DNA of 64,000 nucleotides from Janthinobacterium sp. 67. GTDB lineage: Bacteria; Pseudomonadota; Gammaproteobacteria; Burkholderiales; Burkholderiaceae_D. Shown here piece by piece: positions 1 to 6,926 of the stretch; position 1 is the first letter of the stretch, and the number at the start of each line of letters is the position of its first letter. The DNA is taken from positions 1,426,001-1,490,000 of the forward strand of contig NZ_PGES01000001.1 of assembly GCF_002797895.1 (NCBI RefSeq). Reading direction: 5' to 3'. A program made the position numbers and the translations under genes. The notes below the pieces were generated by a model that made no database searches, was not told the origin of the DNA, and was given only the letters and a program-made list of their open reading frames with translations.

Positions 1-153
1 GCCACCCGGCTGGCGTTCCCGCTTCAGCCGCTCCTCTTCCAGCTCGTCCATGCCCAGCTTTTCCTCGTCGATCAGCGCATGGTCGCGCCGTTCGCGTTCC
101 AGTTCCGCTTCCAGGCTGTCGTCGTCGACTTCCCGCTCGATTTTCTCCGGCAT
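1..153 (-). CDS. Unknown small charged protein, 5' part only
   Basis: Only the first 51 codons lie in the window; the gene runs off the left edge. The visible part is strongly charged (MPEKIEREVDDD, then Glu/Arg/Lys-rich), has no signal peptide or membrane segment, and would be mostly helical. A strong ribosome binding site (GGAGGAAG, 5 nt before ATG) supports the start. It lies 33 nt downstream of folE2 on the same strand, so the two are probably co-transcribed. I do not recognise the family and assign no function. Confidence 0.6.
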   Translation of the reverse strand, partial: MPEKIEREVDDDSLEAELERERRDHALIDEEKLGMDELEEERLKRERQPGG

Positions 154-186
154 GCTGTCTTCCTCCACGGTGCTTGAGTAAAAGGT

Positions 187-1098
187 TCAGGCAAGCTTGC
201 CCGTCTGCGCCACGGCATCGTGCGGATGCAGGCTCTCCATATGCCGTACGGTAACACGCGCCTGCGCACAGTATGGCGCCAGCGCCGCCTGCACGCGGCG
301 GGCCGCGTCTTCCACATACATCAGATTAGCACCATTCAAGCGCGCGAACGCCTGCTCGTCGGCCCGTTTCACGGCCGTCTGCAGCGGCGTCGCCAGCGCC
401 GCCTCCACCAGGTCGATCAGGGGAAACAGGTCCAGCTCCGCCTGCTGCGTCAATGGCACGGTGACCGTCGCCGTGCTGCGCTGGCTGTGCGGCGTGGCCA
501 GGCTCGCGTGGTGCTGCAGCCAGGCGCGCGCGGCGTCGCCATCGATCTCGCCCGCGCCAAACCGCGCCGCAAAGGCGTCGGCAAGCAGTTGCCGCGCCAG
601 CGCCGCCGAACAGGGGCAGGTCGACGAGTAGCCGATCTCCACCGTCAGCGACAACGTGAAGCCCTGCGGCGAGCAGCTGGCCTGCAGGCGCACGGGATAC
701 GATTTCCAGCCCGCCAGCCCCGCCGTCAGCAGCGCCGGCTGGCGCCGCAGCACGGGAAACGCCAACGCCAGGCGCGCCTGCGTGCTGCCGCAATCGGCGT
801 GGCTGTCCACCATGCGCCGCAGCAAGGCGGCCAGCGCGCTGGCATCGAGCGGCTGCGCGGCGGCAAACGCATCGAGCAGCAGATACAAACGCGACATGTG
901 GATGCCCTTGACTGCCGGATCGGGCAGATCGACCTGCACGTCGGCCCAGGCATGGACTTGCTGCGCCTGCCCGCCCTCTTCCAGCCACAAGGGCAAGGCG
1001 ATGCCCTGCATGCCCACCCACTCGAGCGGCAAGGGACTGCCCAGATGGGGGCCGGCCGCCACGTCGGGCAAGGGAGAGGAAATCGAATCGCGCTTCAT
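187..1098 (-). CDS. folE2: GTP cyclohydrolase FolE2 (type IB)
   Basis: Converts GTP to 7,8-dihydroneopterin triphosphate, the first step of folate (and queuosine precursor) synthesis, in the cytoplasm. FolE2 enzymes differ from FolE in metal use and often back it up under zinc limitation. The 303-residue protein has the family landmarks: VGM near residue 28, KGIHMSR at 64-70, the Cys-containing SSTCPCSAA around 158-166, a His in TPHSQ near 204 and HMESLHPHDA near 286-295. ATG 1098 is chosen because GGAG lies 8 nt upstream; ATG 1104 would be only 2 nt from it. Two matching dyads lie just upstream (1111-1131 and 1154-1168). Family assignment is firm; zinc regulation is inference from the family. 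Confidence 0.93.
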   Translation of the reverse strand: MKRDSISSPLPDVAAGPHLGSPLPLEWVGMQGIALPLWLEEGGQAQQVHAWADVQVDLPDPAVKGIHMSRLYLLLDAFAAAQPLDASALAALLRRMVDSHADCGSTQARLALAFPVLRRQPALLTAGLAGWKSYPVRLQASCSPQGFTLSLTVEIGYSSTCPCSAALARQLLADAFAARFGAGEIDGDAARAWLQHHASLATPHSQRSTATVTVPLTQQAELDLFPLIDLVEAALATPLQTAVKRADEQAFARLNGANLMYVEDAARRVQAALAPYCAQARVTVRHMESLHPHDAVAQTGKLA

Positions 1099-1110
1099 GG
1101 TCATGGCTCC

Positions 1111-1131
1111 ATATGCAAACAAGTTGCATAT
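1111..1131. promoter_or_regulatory. Perfect 8-bp inverted repeat upstream of folE2
   Basis: ATATGCAA and TTGCATAT flank a 5-nt spacer, a perfect dyad. It lies 12 nt before the folE2 start codon. A second copy of the core (TGCAA, 5 nt, TTGCA) lies 40 bp further upstream, centre to centre. Two same-phase copies argue for a dimeric repressor. Which regulator binds is not shown: Zur or the neighbouring ArsR-type protein are candidates. Confidence 0.6.
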
Positions 1132-1153
1132 CATGGAGAAAAGCCGCCATATT

Positions 1154-1168
1154 TGCAAGTATATTGCA
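1154..1168. promoter_or_regulatory. Second TGCAA-N5-TTGCA dyad upstream of folE2
   Basis: Same core and spacing as the dyad at 1111-1131, with 5-bp perfect arms. On the minus strand its TTGCAA (1158-1153) could be the -35 hexamer of the folE2 promoter, with CATGAT 17 nt later as -10. Binding here would then block RNA polymerase. Confidence 0.5.
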
Positions 1169-1190
1169 TTAAAGTGATGCGATATTTTTC

Positions 1191-1235
1191 TTGACTAGCT
1201 AACACATGTCAGATAATGTTGACACATGACAGATA
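1191..1235 (+). promoter_or_regulatory. Candidate leaderless promoter and operator of the ArsR-type gene
   Basis: TTGACT (1191-1196) and GATAAT (1212-1217), 15 nt apart, would place transcription start within about 2 nt of the ATG at 1226, and no ribosome binding site is visible, so the mRNA may be leaderless. A 14-bp direct repeat (ACACATG-CAGATA, one mismatch) occurs at 1202-1215 and 1222-1235, a 20-bp period, and TGTCA (1207-1211) faces TGACA (1220-1224). This layout suits autoregulation. Spacer length is short, so the promoter call is tentative. Confidence 0.4.
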
Positions 1236-1561
1236 TCAACACACCACTGACGGGCGAGCGCTTGCTGCTCATGCTGGCGGCGCTCGACAACCCGCACCGA
1301 CTGCGCATCATCGCGGCGCTGGCCAGCGGCGGGCGCAATTACATCAGCCAGCTGGCGCGCGACCTGGGCATCAGCCGGCCCCTGCTGCATTTGCACCTGC
1401 AAAAACTGGAACACGCGGGACTGGTCACCAGCCAGCTGGAGCTGTCGCATGACGGCAAGGCCCTCAACTATTTCGAGGCCAGCCCATTTGAATTGCGGCT
1501 GACGCCGGCCAGCATCGCCACGGCGGCGTCCTCGCTCACCCCCACCCCGGATCAATCCTGA
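1226..1561 (+). CDS. ArsR-type winged-helix transcriptional regulator
   Basis: A 111-residue DNA-binding protein. The segment LDNPHRLRIIAAL, then YISQLARDLGISRPLLHLHLQKLEHAGLV (about residues 20-72) is a classic ArsR/MarR-like winged helix, where the recognition helix is ISRPLLHLHLQKL. No ArsR metal-binding Cys box (CxCx-type) is visible, so a metal signal is not indicated. It is divergent from folE2 and directly upstream of two small membrane-protein genes (16 nt to the next start), which it may regulate. The C-terminal tail is low complexity (Ala/Thr/Ser/Pro). Confidence 0.8.
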   Translation: MTDINTPLTGERLLLMLAALDNPHRLRIIAALASGGRNYISQLARDLGISRPLLHLHLQKLEHAGLVTSQLELSHDGKALNYFEASPFELRLTPASIATAASSLTPTPDQS

Positions 1562-1576
1562 ACTGTAGAGGCCATC

Positions 1577-1834
1577 ATGTCTGAAAATATCTTTTTTGCC
1601 GCCTTCTTCTTTCCCTGCACGGCCGCCGTCATCATCTTCGCCCTCAAATACACGTCCGGCATCGTGCAGGCGCGCGCCAGGCTGGCGCAGGACGGCGCCT
1701 ACCAGGAGCTGGCCAAATCGATGGCCGCCGCCCAGGTGGAAACGGCAGCGTCGCTGGCCGCATTGAGCGCATCCGTGGCGCAGATCCAGGCACGCCTGGG
1801 CAGCCTGGAAACCATCCTCAAGGAAGTCGAATAA
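1577..1834 (+). CDS. Small membrane-anchored coiled-coil protein
   Basis: 85 residues: a hydrophobic N-terminal segment (about residues 5-27, FFAAFFFPCTAAVIIFAL) followed by a long Ala/Gln/Glu helix (about 35-85) with heptad-like spacing, so probably a single-pass membrane anchor with a cytoplasmic coiled coil. It starts 16 nt after the ArsR-type gene and is followed after 34 nt by another membrane protein; the three look like one transcription unit. Similar regulator-small membrane protein arrangements exist in proteobacteria, but I do not recognise a named family. Confidence 0.7.
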   Translation: MSENIFFAAFFFPCTAAVIIFALKYTSGIVQARARLAQDGAYQELAKSMAAAQVETAASLAALSASVAQIQARLGSLETILKEVE

Positions 1835-1868
1835 TCCCTTTGCCCTAACACGACTTGGAGACCGCACC

Positions 1869-2300
1869 ATGAATACCGTATCGACCGCCCGTCTGTATGC
1901 GCTGCGCGCCATGTATCTGCTGGTCGTCGCGGGCCTCGGCAGCGTGCTGTGGCCCGGCATCGTCACCCCGCACGCGCCGTGGGAACTGATGCGCGGCACC
2001 GTGAACTGCATGCTGGCCGCGTTTTCATTGCTGTGTTTGCTGGGCTTGCGCTATCCGCTGCAGATGCTGCCCGTGCTGCTGTGGGAAGCGCTGTGGAAGA
2101 CCCTGTGGCTGCTGCTCGTGGCGCTGCCGCAATGGCTGCACGGCGGCCTGGATCCCGCCACCGCGCAATATGTCTTCGAGATGTCGTTCGTCGTGCTCGT
2201 CTACCTGGCCATTCCGTGGCGCTATGTGCATGCCCAATACGTACGCAAGCCAGGTACGCCATGGCGCCAGCTCAGGCAGCCTTGCGAAACGTCAAATTGA
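1869..2300 (+). CDS. Four-helix integral membrane protein, unknown function
   Basis: 143 residues with about four hydrophobic segments (roughly 13-30, 44-62, 66-90, 103-120), so an inner-membrane protein. GGAG 9-10 nt upstream supports ATG 1869. It follows the ArsR-type regulator and the coiled-coil membrane protein on the same strand. Its last 29 bp overlap the 3' end of the convergent alkB gene. No family recognised. Confidence 0.72.
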   Translation: MNTVSTARLYALRAMYLLVVAGLGSVLWPGIVTPHAPWELMRGTVNCMLAAFSLLCLLGLRYPLQMLPVLLWEALWKTLWLLLVALPQWLHGGLDPATAQYVFEMSFVVLVYLAIPWRYVHAQYVRKPGTPWRQLRQPCETSN

Positions 2301-2934
2301 TGCGCTGCGCGCCCAGCAGCGCGTGTTGGCCCTCCTTCAGCGGCGCCACGCCGTGAAAGCGCAGGCGGTCGGGGCCACCCCATACCACGACGTCGCCATG
2401 CAGCAGGCCGATGCGGGCCGCCTTGTCGGCCCGCTCGGCGCCGCCGAACAGGAAAATAGCGGGTAAACCCAGCGAGACGGAAACGATGGGCGCGTTGAAA
2501 TCGCATTCGTCGCGGTCCTGGTGCAGGGCCATGCGCGCACCGGGCGCATAACGGTTGACCAGGCAGGCGTCGGGAGCGAAGCCGGGATAGCCGGCCGCCA
2601 GCGCCGCCTCCTGCGCCAGGCGCAGGAAGACGGGCGGCATGGGCGGCCAGGGAAGACCGCTGTCCGGATCGCGCCGCGCATAGCGGTAGCCCCGTCCATC
2701 CGTGACCCAGCCTAGGGCGCCGCAATTGCTCATCGCGACCGACATGCGCAAGCCGCCCGGCGTGGCCATGTGGCGCAGGGGCGCCGCCAGCACGATGGCG
2801 TCCAGCGCCGGCAGCATCTCGTCCAGGTAAGGCAGCGCAAAACCGCGCAGCAGGATGGACGCGGACGAGCCTGGCACCAGCGGCACGGGGCCGGCCGGGA
2901 CTTGCTCTTCATCGGCGAACAGGGACAGGTTCAT
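2272..2934 (-). CDS. alkB: AlkB-type Fe(II)/2-oxoglutarate DNA repair dioxygenase
   Basis: Oxidatively removes methyl groups such as 1-methyladenine and 3-methylcytosine from DNA. The 220-residue protein has the AlkB core: NRYAPGARMALHQDRDE with the iron ligands His138 and Asp140, the distal His194 (RFHG), and the C-terminal RINLTFR with Arg211 and Arg217 that bind 2-oxoglutarate. The length matches E. coli AlkB. No ada gene is nearby. Its 3' end overlaps the convergent membrane-protein gene by 29 bp. Divergent from the UPF0303 gene, with 94 bp between. Confidence 0.93.
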   Translation of the reverse strand: MNLSLFADEEQVPAGPVPLVPGSSASILLRGFALPYLDEMLPALDAIVLAAPLRHMATPGGLRMSVAMSNCGALGWVTDGRGYRYARRDPDSGLPWPPMPPVFLRLAQEAALAAGYPGFAPDACLVNRYAPGARMALHQDRDECDFNAPIVSVSLGLPAIFLFGGAERADKAARIGLLHGDVVVWGGPDRLRFHGVAPLKEGQHALLGAQRINLTFRKAA

Positions 2935-3028
2935 GCCGTCTATTTTAGCCGCGCCATGGAAAAAGCGCGCGCGGCTGTCCCATGGTGCGCTACAGTAGCG
3001 CTTCCAGCCACTATCACCTGCCCCTACG

Positions 3029-3499
3029 ATGGATCATTACGCCGATTTGCTGCAAACCCTGGCGCAACAGGAAGAATCCCTGCAATTCGAACGCTTCGAC
3101 AACGATGCCGCACTGGCCGTGGGCCTGTGGATCGTCGAGGAAGTGCGCAAGCGGGGCAAGGCTGTCACCGTCAACATCACGCGCAACGGCCAAGTCCTGT
3201 TCCACCACGCCATGACGGGCGCCACGGCGGACCAGGCGGACTGGATACGCCGCAAGAACAACACGGTGCAGCGCTTTTGCCGCAGTTCCTACTACATGGG
3301 CATCTCGTATAAAAGCCGCGGCAGCACCTTCGAAGACGTGAAATACCTCGACGACATCGAGTACGCGGGCCACGGCGGCGCTTTCCCCCTGCTGATACGC
3401 GGCGTGGGACTGGTCGGCACGGTGACCGTGTCCGGCCTGGCGCAGGCCGACGACCACGCGCTCGTGGTGGCTGCCTTGCAGGCGCAGCTGGGCAAATAG
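3029..3499 (+). CDS. UPF0303 / heme-degrading-domain protein
   Basis: 156 residues matching the UPF0303 family (GlcG/HbpS-like fold; yeast Ybr137w relatives): LWIVEEVRKRGKAVTVNIT, the WIRRKNNTVQRF segment (about 72-83) and the glycine-rich end GGAFPLLIRGVGLVGTVTVSGL (about 114-135). The family is sometimes annotated as heme-degrading; the molecular role is not established. Ends one base before a racemase gene fragment on the opposite strand, which is an abnormal junction. Confidence 0.85.
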   Translation: MDHYADLLQTLAQQEESLQFERFDNDAALAVGLWIVEEVRKRGKAVTVNITRNGQVLFHHAMTGATADQADWIRRKNNTVQRFCRSSYYMGISYKSRGSTFEDVKYLDDIEYAGHGGAFPLLIRGVGLVGTVTVSGLAQADDHALVVAALQAQLGK

Positions 3500-3643
3500 T
3501 CAGGCAGCCAGCGCCGGCGTGTGCATCGATACTTCCGGGTGTTCATCCGCCCCCGGCGCATGCGCACCCTCTTCACAGATCGTGCGGCAGCACGGGGCCG
3601 CCCCTGCGGCCGAACAGCCGACGATGCCGATATGCTTGCTCAT
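3500..3643 (-). pseudogene. Aspartate/glutamate racemase-family gene, N-terminal stub
   Basis: Forty-seven codons then TGA. The peptide begins MSKHIGIVGCSAAGAAPCCR and contains HPEVSMHTPALA, which I recognise as the N-terminus of Asp/Glu racemase-family proteins (normally about 230 residues, with the catalytic Cys in the GCSAEG-like loop). About 80 percent of the gene is missing; the coding sequence stops exactly against the end of the UPF0303 gene. An excellent ribosome binding site (GGGGAGGC) remains before ATG, and it sits 10 nt after the SDR stop, so it was once the next gene of that operon. Family call is from motif memory; breakage is plain. Confidence 0.65.
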
Positions 3644-3653
3644 GCCTCCCCGC

Positions 3654-4400
3654 TTAAATGCGCTGGCCGCCGTCGATGGGAATTTCCGCGCCCGTGATGT
3701 ACGAGGCGCGCTCGCTGCACAAAAACTCCACCAGATCCGCCACTTCGGCCGTCGTGCCCAGGCGGCGCAGGGGGATTTGCGTGTCGACGATGTGCGAGGT
3801 GCCCGGCGACAGGATGGCCGTGTCGATCTCGCCCGGCGCGATGGCGTTCACGCGCACGTTCAGCGGCGCCATGTCGTTGGCCATTTCGCGCGTCAGCGAC
3901 GCCAGCGCCGCCTTCGAACTGGCGTAGGCGGAACCGGCAAACGGGTGCACGCGGTAGCCGGCGATCGAGCACAGGTTCACGACGGAGCCATGCGCGTTCG
4001 ACAATTCCTGCGCGAAGCCGCGCGTCAGGGCCAGCGGTGCAAAGAAATTCGTGTTGTACATTTCCTGCCACGTCTGCATGTCGGTGGTCAGCGAATTGAC
4101 GCGCGCGCCGCCCGGCCCCTTCGGCGACACGCCCGCATTGTTCACCAGCGCATGCAGCTTGGAATCACCCAGCATGGGGCGCAAGGTGTCGACCATTTGC
4201 CCGATCTGGCTCAGGTCCGACAAATCCATGCACACATGCGTGTTGTGCTCCTGGCCGCGCGGGCAGCCGCCGGGAATCGGGCTGCGCGACACGGTGATGA
4301 CCCGCCAGCCCAGGCTGCGGAAGCGCTCCGCCACCGCATGGCCGATGCCGCGGCTGGCGCCCGTGACGATGGCGGTTTTCTGTTCAGTCTTGTGCTTCAT
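3654..4400 (-). CDS. Short-chain dehydrogenase/reductase (SDR)
   Basis: NAD(P)(H)-dependent oxidoreductase of 248 residues with all classical SDR marks: TGASRGIG at 13-20 (cofactor), NNAG at 87-90, and the catalytic Ser145, Tyr159, Lys163, plus the C-terminal ITGAEIPIDGG. Substrate unknown. ATG 4400 is chosen because GAGGAAG lies 3-4 nt upstream, and it overlaps the end of the GntR remnant by 17 bp, indicating former translational coupling. Because that upstream gene has lost its 5' end and probably the shared promoter, expression of this otherwise intact SDR is doubtful. Confidence 0.85.
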   Translation of the reverse strand: MKHKTEQKTAIVTGASRGIGHAVAERFRSLGWRVITVSRSPIPGGCPRGQEHNTHVCMDLSDLSQIGQMVDTLRPMLGDSKLHALVNNAGVSPKGPGGARVNSLTTDMQTWQEMYNTNFFAPLALTRGFAQELSNAHGSVVNLCSIAGYRVHPFAGSAYASSKAALASLTREMANDMAPLNVRVNAIAPGEIDTAILSPGTSHIVDTQIPLRRLGTTAEVADLVEFLCSERASYITGAEIPIDGGQRI

Positions 4401-4960
4401 GTTCTTCCTCGTCCATTTCTTTCTGTGTTGCACCGGCATGCATGCGCTCCTGGCGCATCACGTACGCAAGCATCTGCGTGCCGCCGTCAAGGATGTCCTG
4501 TTCGATGGCGTGCCGCGCGGCCGGGCCGTCGCGCTGGCGCAGCGCATCGATGATGGCGTGGTGGTGGCCCACCCGCATGTCGGGCGAAAAGCTCGCGTAG
4601 CCGGCCGCGATCAGGGGCGCCGTCTGCATCCACAGATGGTCGACGAAGCGTTTCAAGGTCGGCATGCCGGCCGCCTGCGCCAGGCCCAGGTGAAACGCCT
4701 GGTTGCATTGCAGTGCCGCCGCCAGGTCGTGGCGCGCAATAGCGTCTTCATTCGCCTGCAGCAAGCGTTCCAGGTCGGCCAGGGTGGCGTCGTCGATGCG
4801 CTGCGCCGCCTCGAATGCGCCCAGCCCTTCCAGTTCCAGGCGCAGCGCGCGGATTTCCAGGTAGCGCGCCACGCTGAGCACGGGCACGCGGAAGTCGCGC
4901 GGCGAGCGCAGCACGAGCGCCTCTTCCTGCACCAGCTGCAGCATGGCGTCGCGCTTGCAG
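4384..4960 (-). pseudogene. GntR/FadR-type regulator lacking its DNA-binding domain
   Basis: About 190 codons encode an FCD ligand-binding domain (metal-site type: helices around ARYLEIRALRLELEG, then NQAFHLGLAQAAG and the H-rich VGHHHAIIDALRQRD). The usual N-terminal winged helix of about 60-70 residues is absent: the reading starts inside what should be the end of the HTH (KRDAMLQLVQEEALVL). The break lies at about 4955-4962, where the divergent thioesterase has also lost its start. An ATG at 4971 could give a 195-residue protein, but it could not bind DNA in the usual way. Confidence 0.75.
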
Positions 4961-5344
4961 CACACGAACAACGCCGTCTACGTGCGCTGGTGCGAACATA
5001 TCGCCTGGCACCATTCGGCCAGCCTGGGACTGGACCTCGATGATTACCGGCGCCTGGACCGCGCCATGGCCATACGCCGCGGCGAATACGACTACCTGCT
5101 GCCGACGCGCGCCGGCGAAGCGCTGACCCTGGCCACCTGGCTGTGCGCCAGCGACGGCCGTTCCAGCATGGAGCGGCGCTTCCAGCTGGTGCGCGACAGC
5201 GACGGCGCCACCGTCGTGCGCGGGCGCTGGGAACTGATCTGCATCGAATTGAGCAGCGGCCGCGCGCGCCGCCTGCCGCCGGAATTCCTGGCCGTGTATG
5301 AACCGGCCATCGTCGCGGCCGGCGCGCTGCGCGCAGACGACTAG
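4958..5344 (+). pseudogene. 4-hydroxybenzoyl-CoA thioesterase-fold protein, 5' end missing
   Basis: The reading resembles YbgC/4HBT-type acyl-CoA thioesterases from the HTNNAVYVRWCEHIAW motif onward (hot-dog fold; usually GHxNNAxYxRW). The residues that precede this motif, including the usual catalytic Asp segment, are absent because the sequence switches at about 4955-4962 into the GntR remnant on the other strand. A nominal ATG at 4943 exists but would add only five foreign codons and no ribosome binding site is evident. The remainder (to residue 133 of that frame) is intact. Confidence 0.7.
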
Positions 5345-5483
5345 GCCACCGTTTTGCGCGCCGTTCGGCGAAGATGCGGGGCATTTCTTGCGCCTCCGCA
5401 GTGCAACATGCATTTCGCTCCTGCTTTGCCCGTCCATGCTTTAGAATCAGCGACCTCAGCCCCGTAAAAACAGGATAAAACAT

Positions 5484-6848
5484 ATGACGGCAGTCGGGAA
5501 TACCGAACCACAAGAGCTCAAGCGCGGCCTGAAAAGCCGCCACATCCAGCTCATCGCCCTGGGCGGCGCCATCGGCACCGGCCTGTTTCTGGGCATCGCG
5601 CAAACCATCAAGATGGCCGGACCTTCCGTGCTGCTCGGCTATGGCATCGCCGGCGTCATCGCCTTTTTGATCATGCGCCAGCTGGGCGAGATGGTGGTGG
5701 ACGAACCCGTCGCCGGCTCCTTCAGCTATTTCGCCGACAAGTACTGCGGCCACCTGCCCGGCTTTTTGTCGGGCTGGAATTACTGGGTACTGTATGTGCT
5801 CGTCAGCATGGCCGAACTGACGGCCGTCGGCATCTACGTGCAGTACTGGTGGCCGGGCGTGCCCACCTGGGTCTCGGCCCTCGTCTTCTTTTGCGCCATC
5901 AACGCCATCAGCCTGCTCAATGTGAAGGCCTTCGGCGAGATGGAATTCTGGTTCGCCATCATCAAGGTGGTCGCCATCATCGGCATGATCGTCTTTGGCG
6001 CCTACCTGCTCGCTTCCGGCGACGCTGGCCCGCAGGCGTCGGTGGCCAACCTGTGGCAGCATGGCGGCTTCTTCCCGAATGGCTGGCAGGGCCTGGTGAT
6101 GGCCATGGCCGTCATCATGTTCTCGTTCGGCGGCCTGGAACTGGTGGGCATCACGGCGGCCGAGGCGGATGACCCGAGCACGACGATCCCGCGCGCCACC
6201 AACCAGGCCATCTACCGCATCCTGATTTTCTATATCGGCGCGCTGGGCATTTTGCTGTCGCTGTACCCGTGGCAAAACGTCGTCACCGGCGGCAGCCCCT
6301 TCGTGCTGATCTTCCATGCGCTCGACAGCAACTTGGTGGCCACGGCCCTGAACGTGGTGGTGCTGACGGCCGCCCTGTCCGTGTACAACAGCGGCGTGTA
6401 CTGCAACACACGCATGCTGTTCGGCCTGGCCAAGCAAGGCAATGCGCCGCGCGCGCTGCTGCACCTGAACCGCCGCGGCGTGCCGCTGGTGGCCCTGGGC
6501 GTATCGGCGCTGGCGACGGGCGCCTGCGTGGTGGTCAATTACTTCATGCCGGGCGAAGCGTTCGAAGTGCTGATGGGCCTTGTCGTGTCGGCCCTGATCA
6601 TCAACTGGGCCATGATCAGCTGGATCCATTTGCGCTTCCGCGCACAGAAAAAGGCCGAGGGCAAGACGACCCTGTTCCAGAGCCTGGGCTACCCGTTCAC
6701 CAACTACCTGTGCCTGGTCTTCCTGGCCGGCATCCTGGTGATCATGTACCTGACGCCGGGTCTGCGCATTTCCGTCTACCTGATCCCCGTGTGGCTGGCC
6801 GCGCTGGGCATCGGCTACTGGATCAAGCAAAACAAGGCCAAGGCATAG
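5484..6848 (+). CDS. aroP: Aromatic amino acid permease (AroP/PheP type)
   Basis: Inner-membrane amino acid:proton symporter of the APC superfamily, 454 residues, about 12 transmembrane segments. Many blocks match E. coli AroP and PheP: LKRGLKSRHIQLIALGGAIG near residues 12-31, IAFLIMRQLGEMVVDEPVAGSF, SGWNYWVLYVLVSMAELTAVGIY, FGGLELVGITAAEADDP and YNSGVYCNTRMLFGLAKQGNAP. Whether it takes Phe only or all aromatic amino acids cannot be read from sequence. Monocistronic, with a strong terminator right after it. Confidence 0.9.
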   Translation: MTAVGNTEPQELKRGLKSRHIQLIALGGAIGTGLFLGIAQTIKMAGPSVLLGYGIAGVIAFLIMRQLGEMVVDEPVAGSFSYFADKYCGHLPGFLSGWNYWVLYVLVSMAELTAVGIYVQYWWPGVPTWVSALVFFCAINAISLLNVKAFGEMEFWFAIIKVVAIIGMIVFGAYLLASGDAGPQASVANLWQHGGFFPNGWQGLVMAMAVIMFSFGGLELVGITAAEADDPSTTIPRATNQAIYRILIFYIGALGILLSLYPWQNVVTGGSPFVLIFHALDSNLVATALNVVVLTAALSVYNSGVYCNTRMLFGLAKQGNAPRALLHLNRRGVPLVALGVSALATGACVVVNYFMPGEAFEVLMGLVVSALIINWAMISWIHLRFRAQKKAEGKTTLFQSLGYPFTNYLCLVFLAGILVIMYLTPGLRISVYLIPVWLAALGIGYWIKQNKAKA

Positions 6849-6877
6849 GCTTGCGCCGTATTTTGCCATCGGCAAAC

Positions 6878-6907
6878 AAAAAGCCCGTCTTCGCAGACGG
6901 GCTTTTT
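6878..6907 (+). terminator. Rho-independent terminator
   Basis: AAAAAGCCCGTCT, loop TCGC, AGACGGGCTTTTT: a 13-bp perfect stem with a T run. It ends the permease transcript and, being symmetric, also the convergent gene that stops at 6927. Confidence 0.9.
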
Positions 6908-6926
6908 GCATTGGAGGCAGCCGTTT

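Noticed and set aside
4653..6911. A 752-codon open frame antisense to the permease
   Set aside because: Mirrors the permease codons; no start signal or domain.
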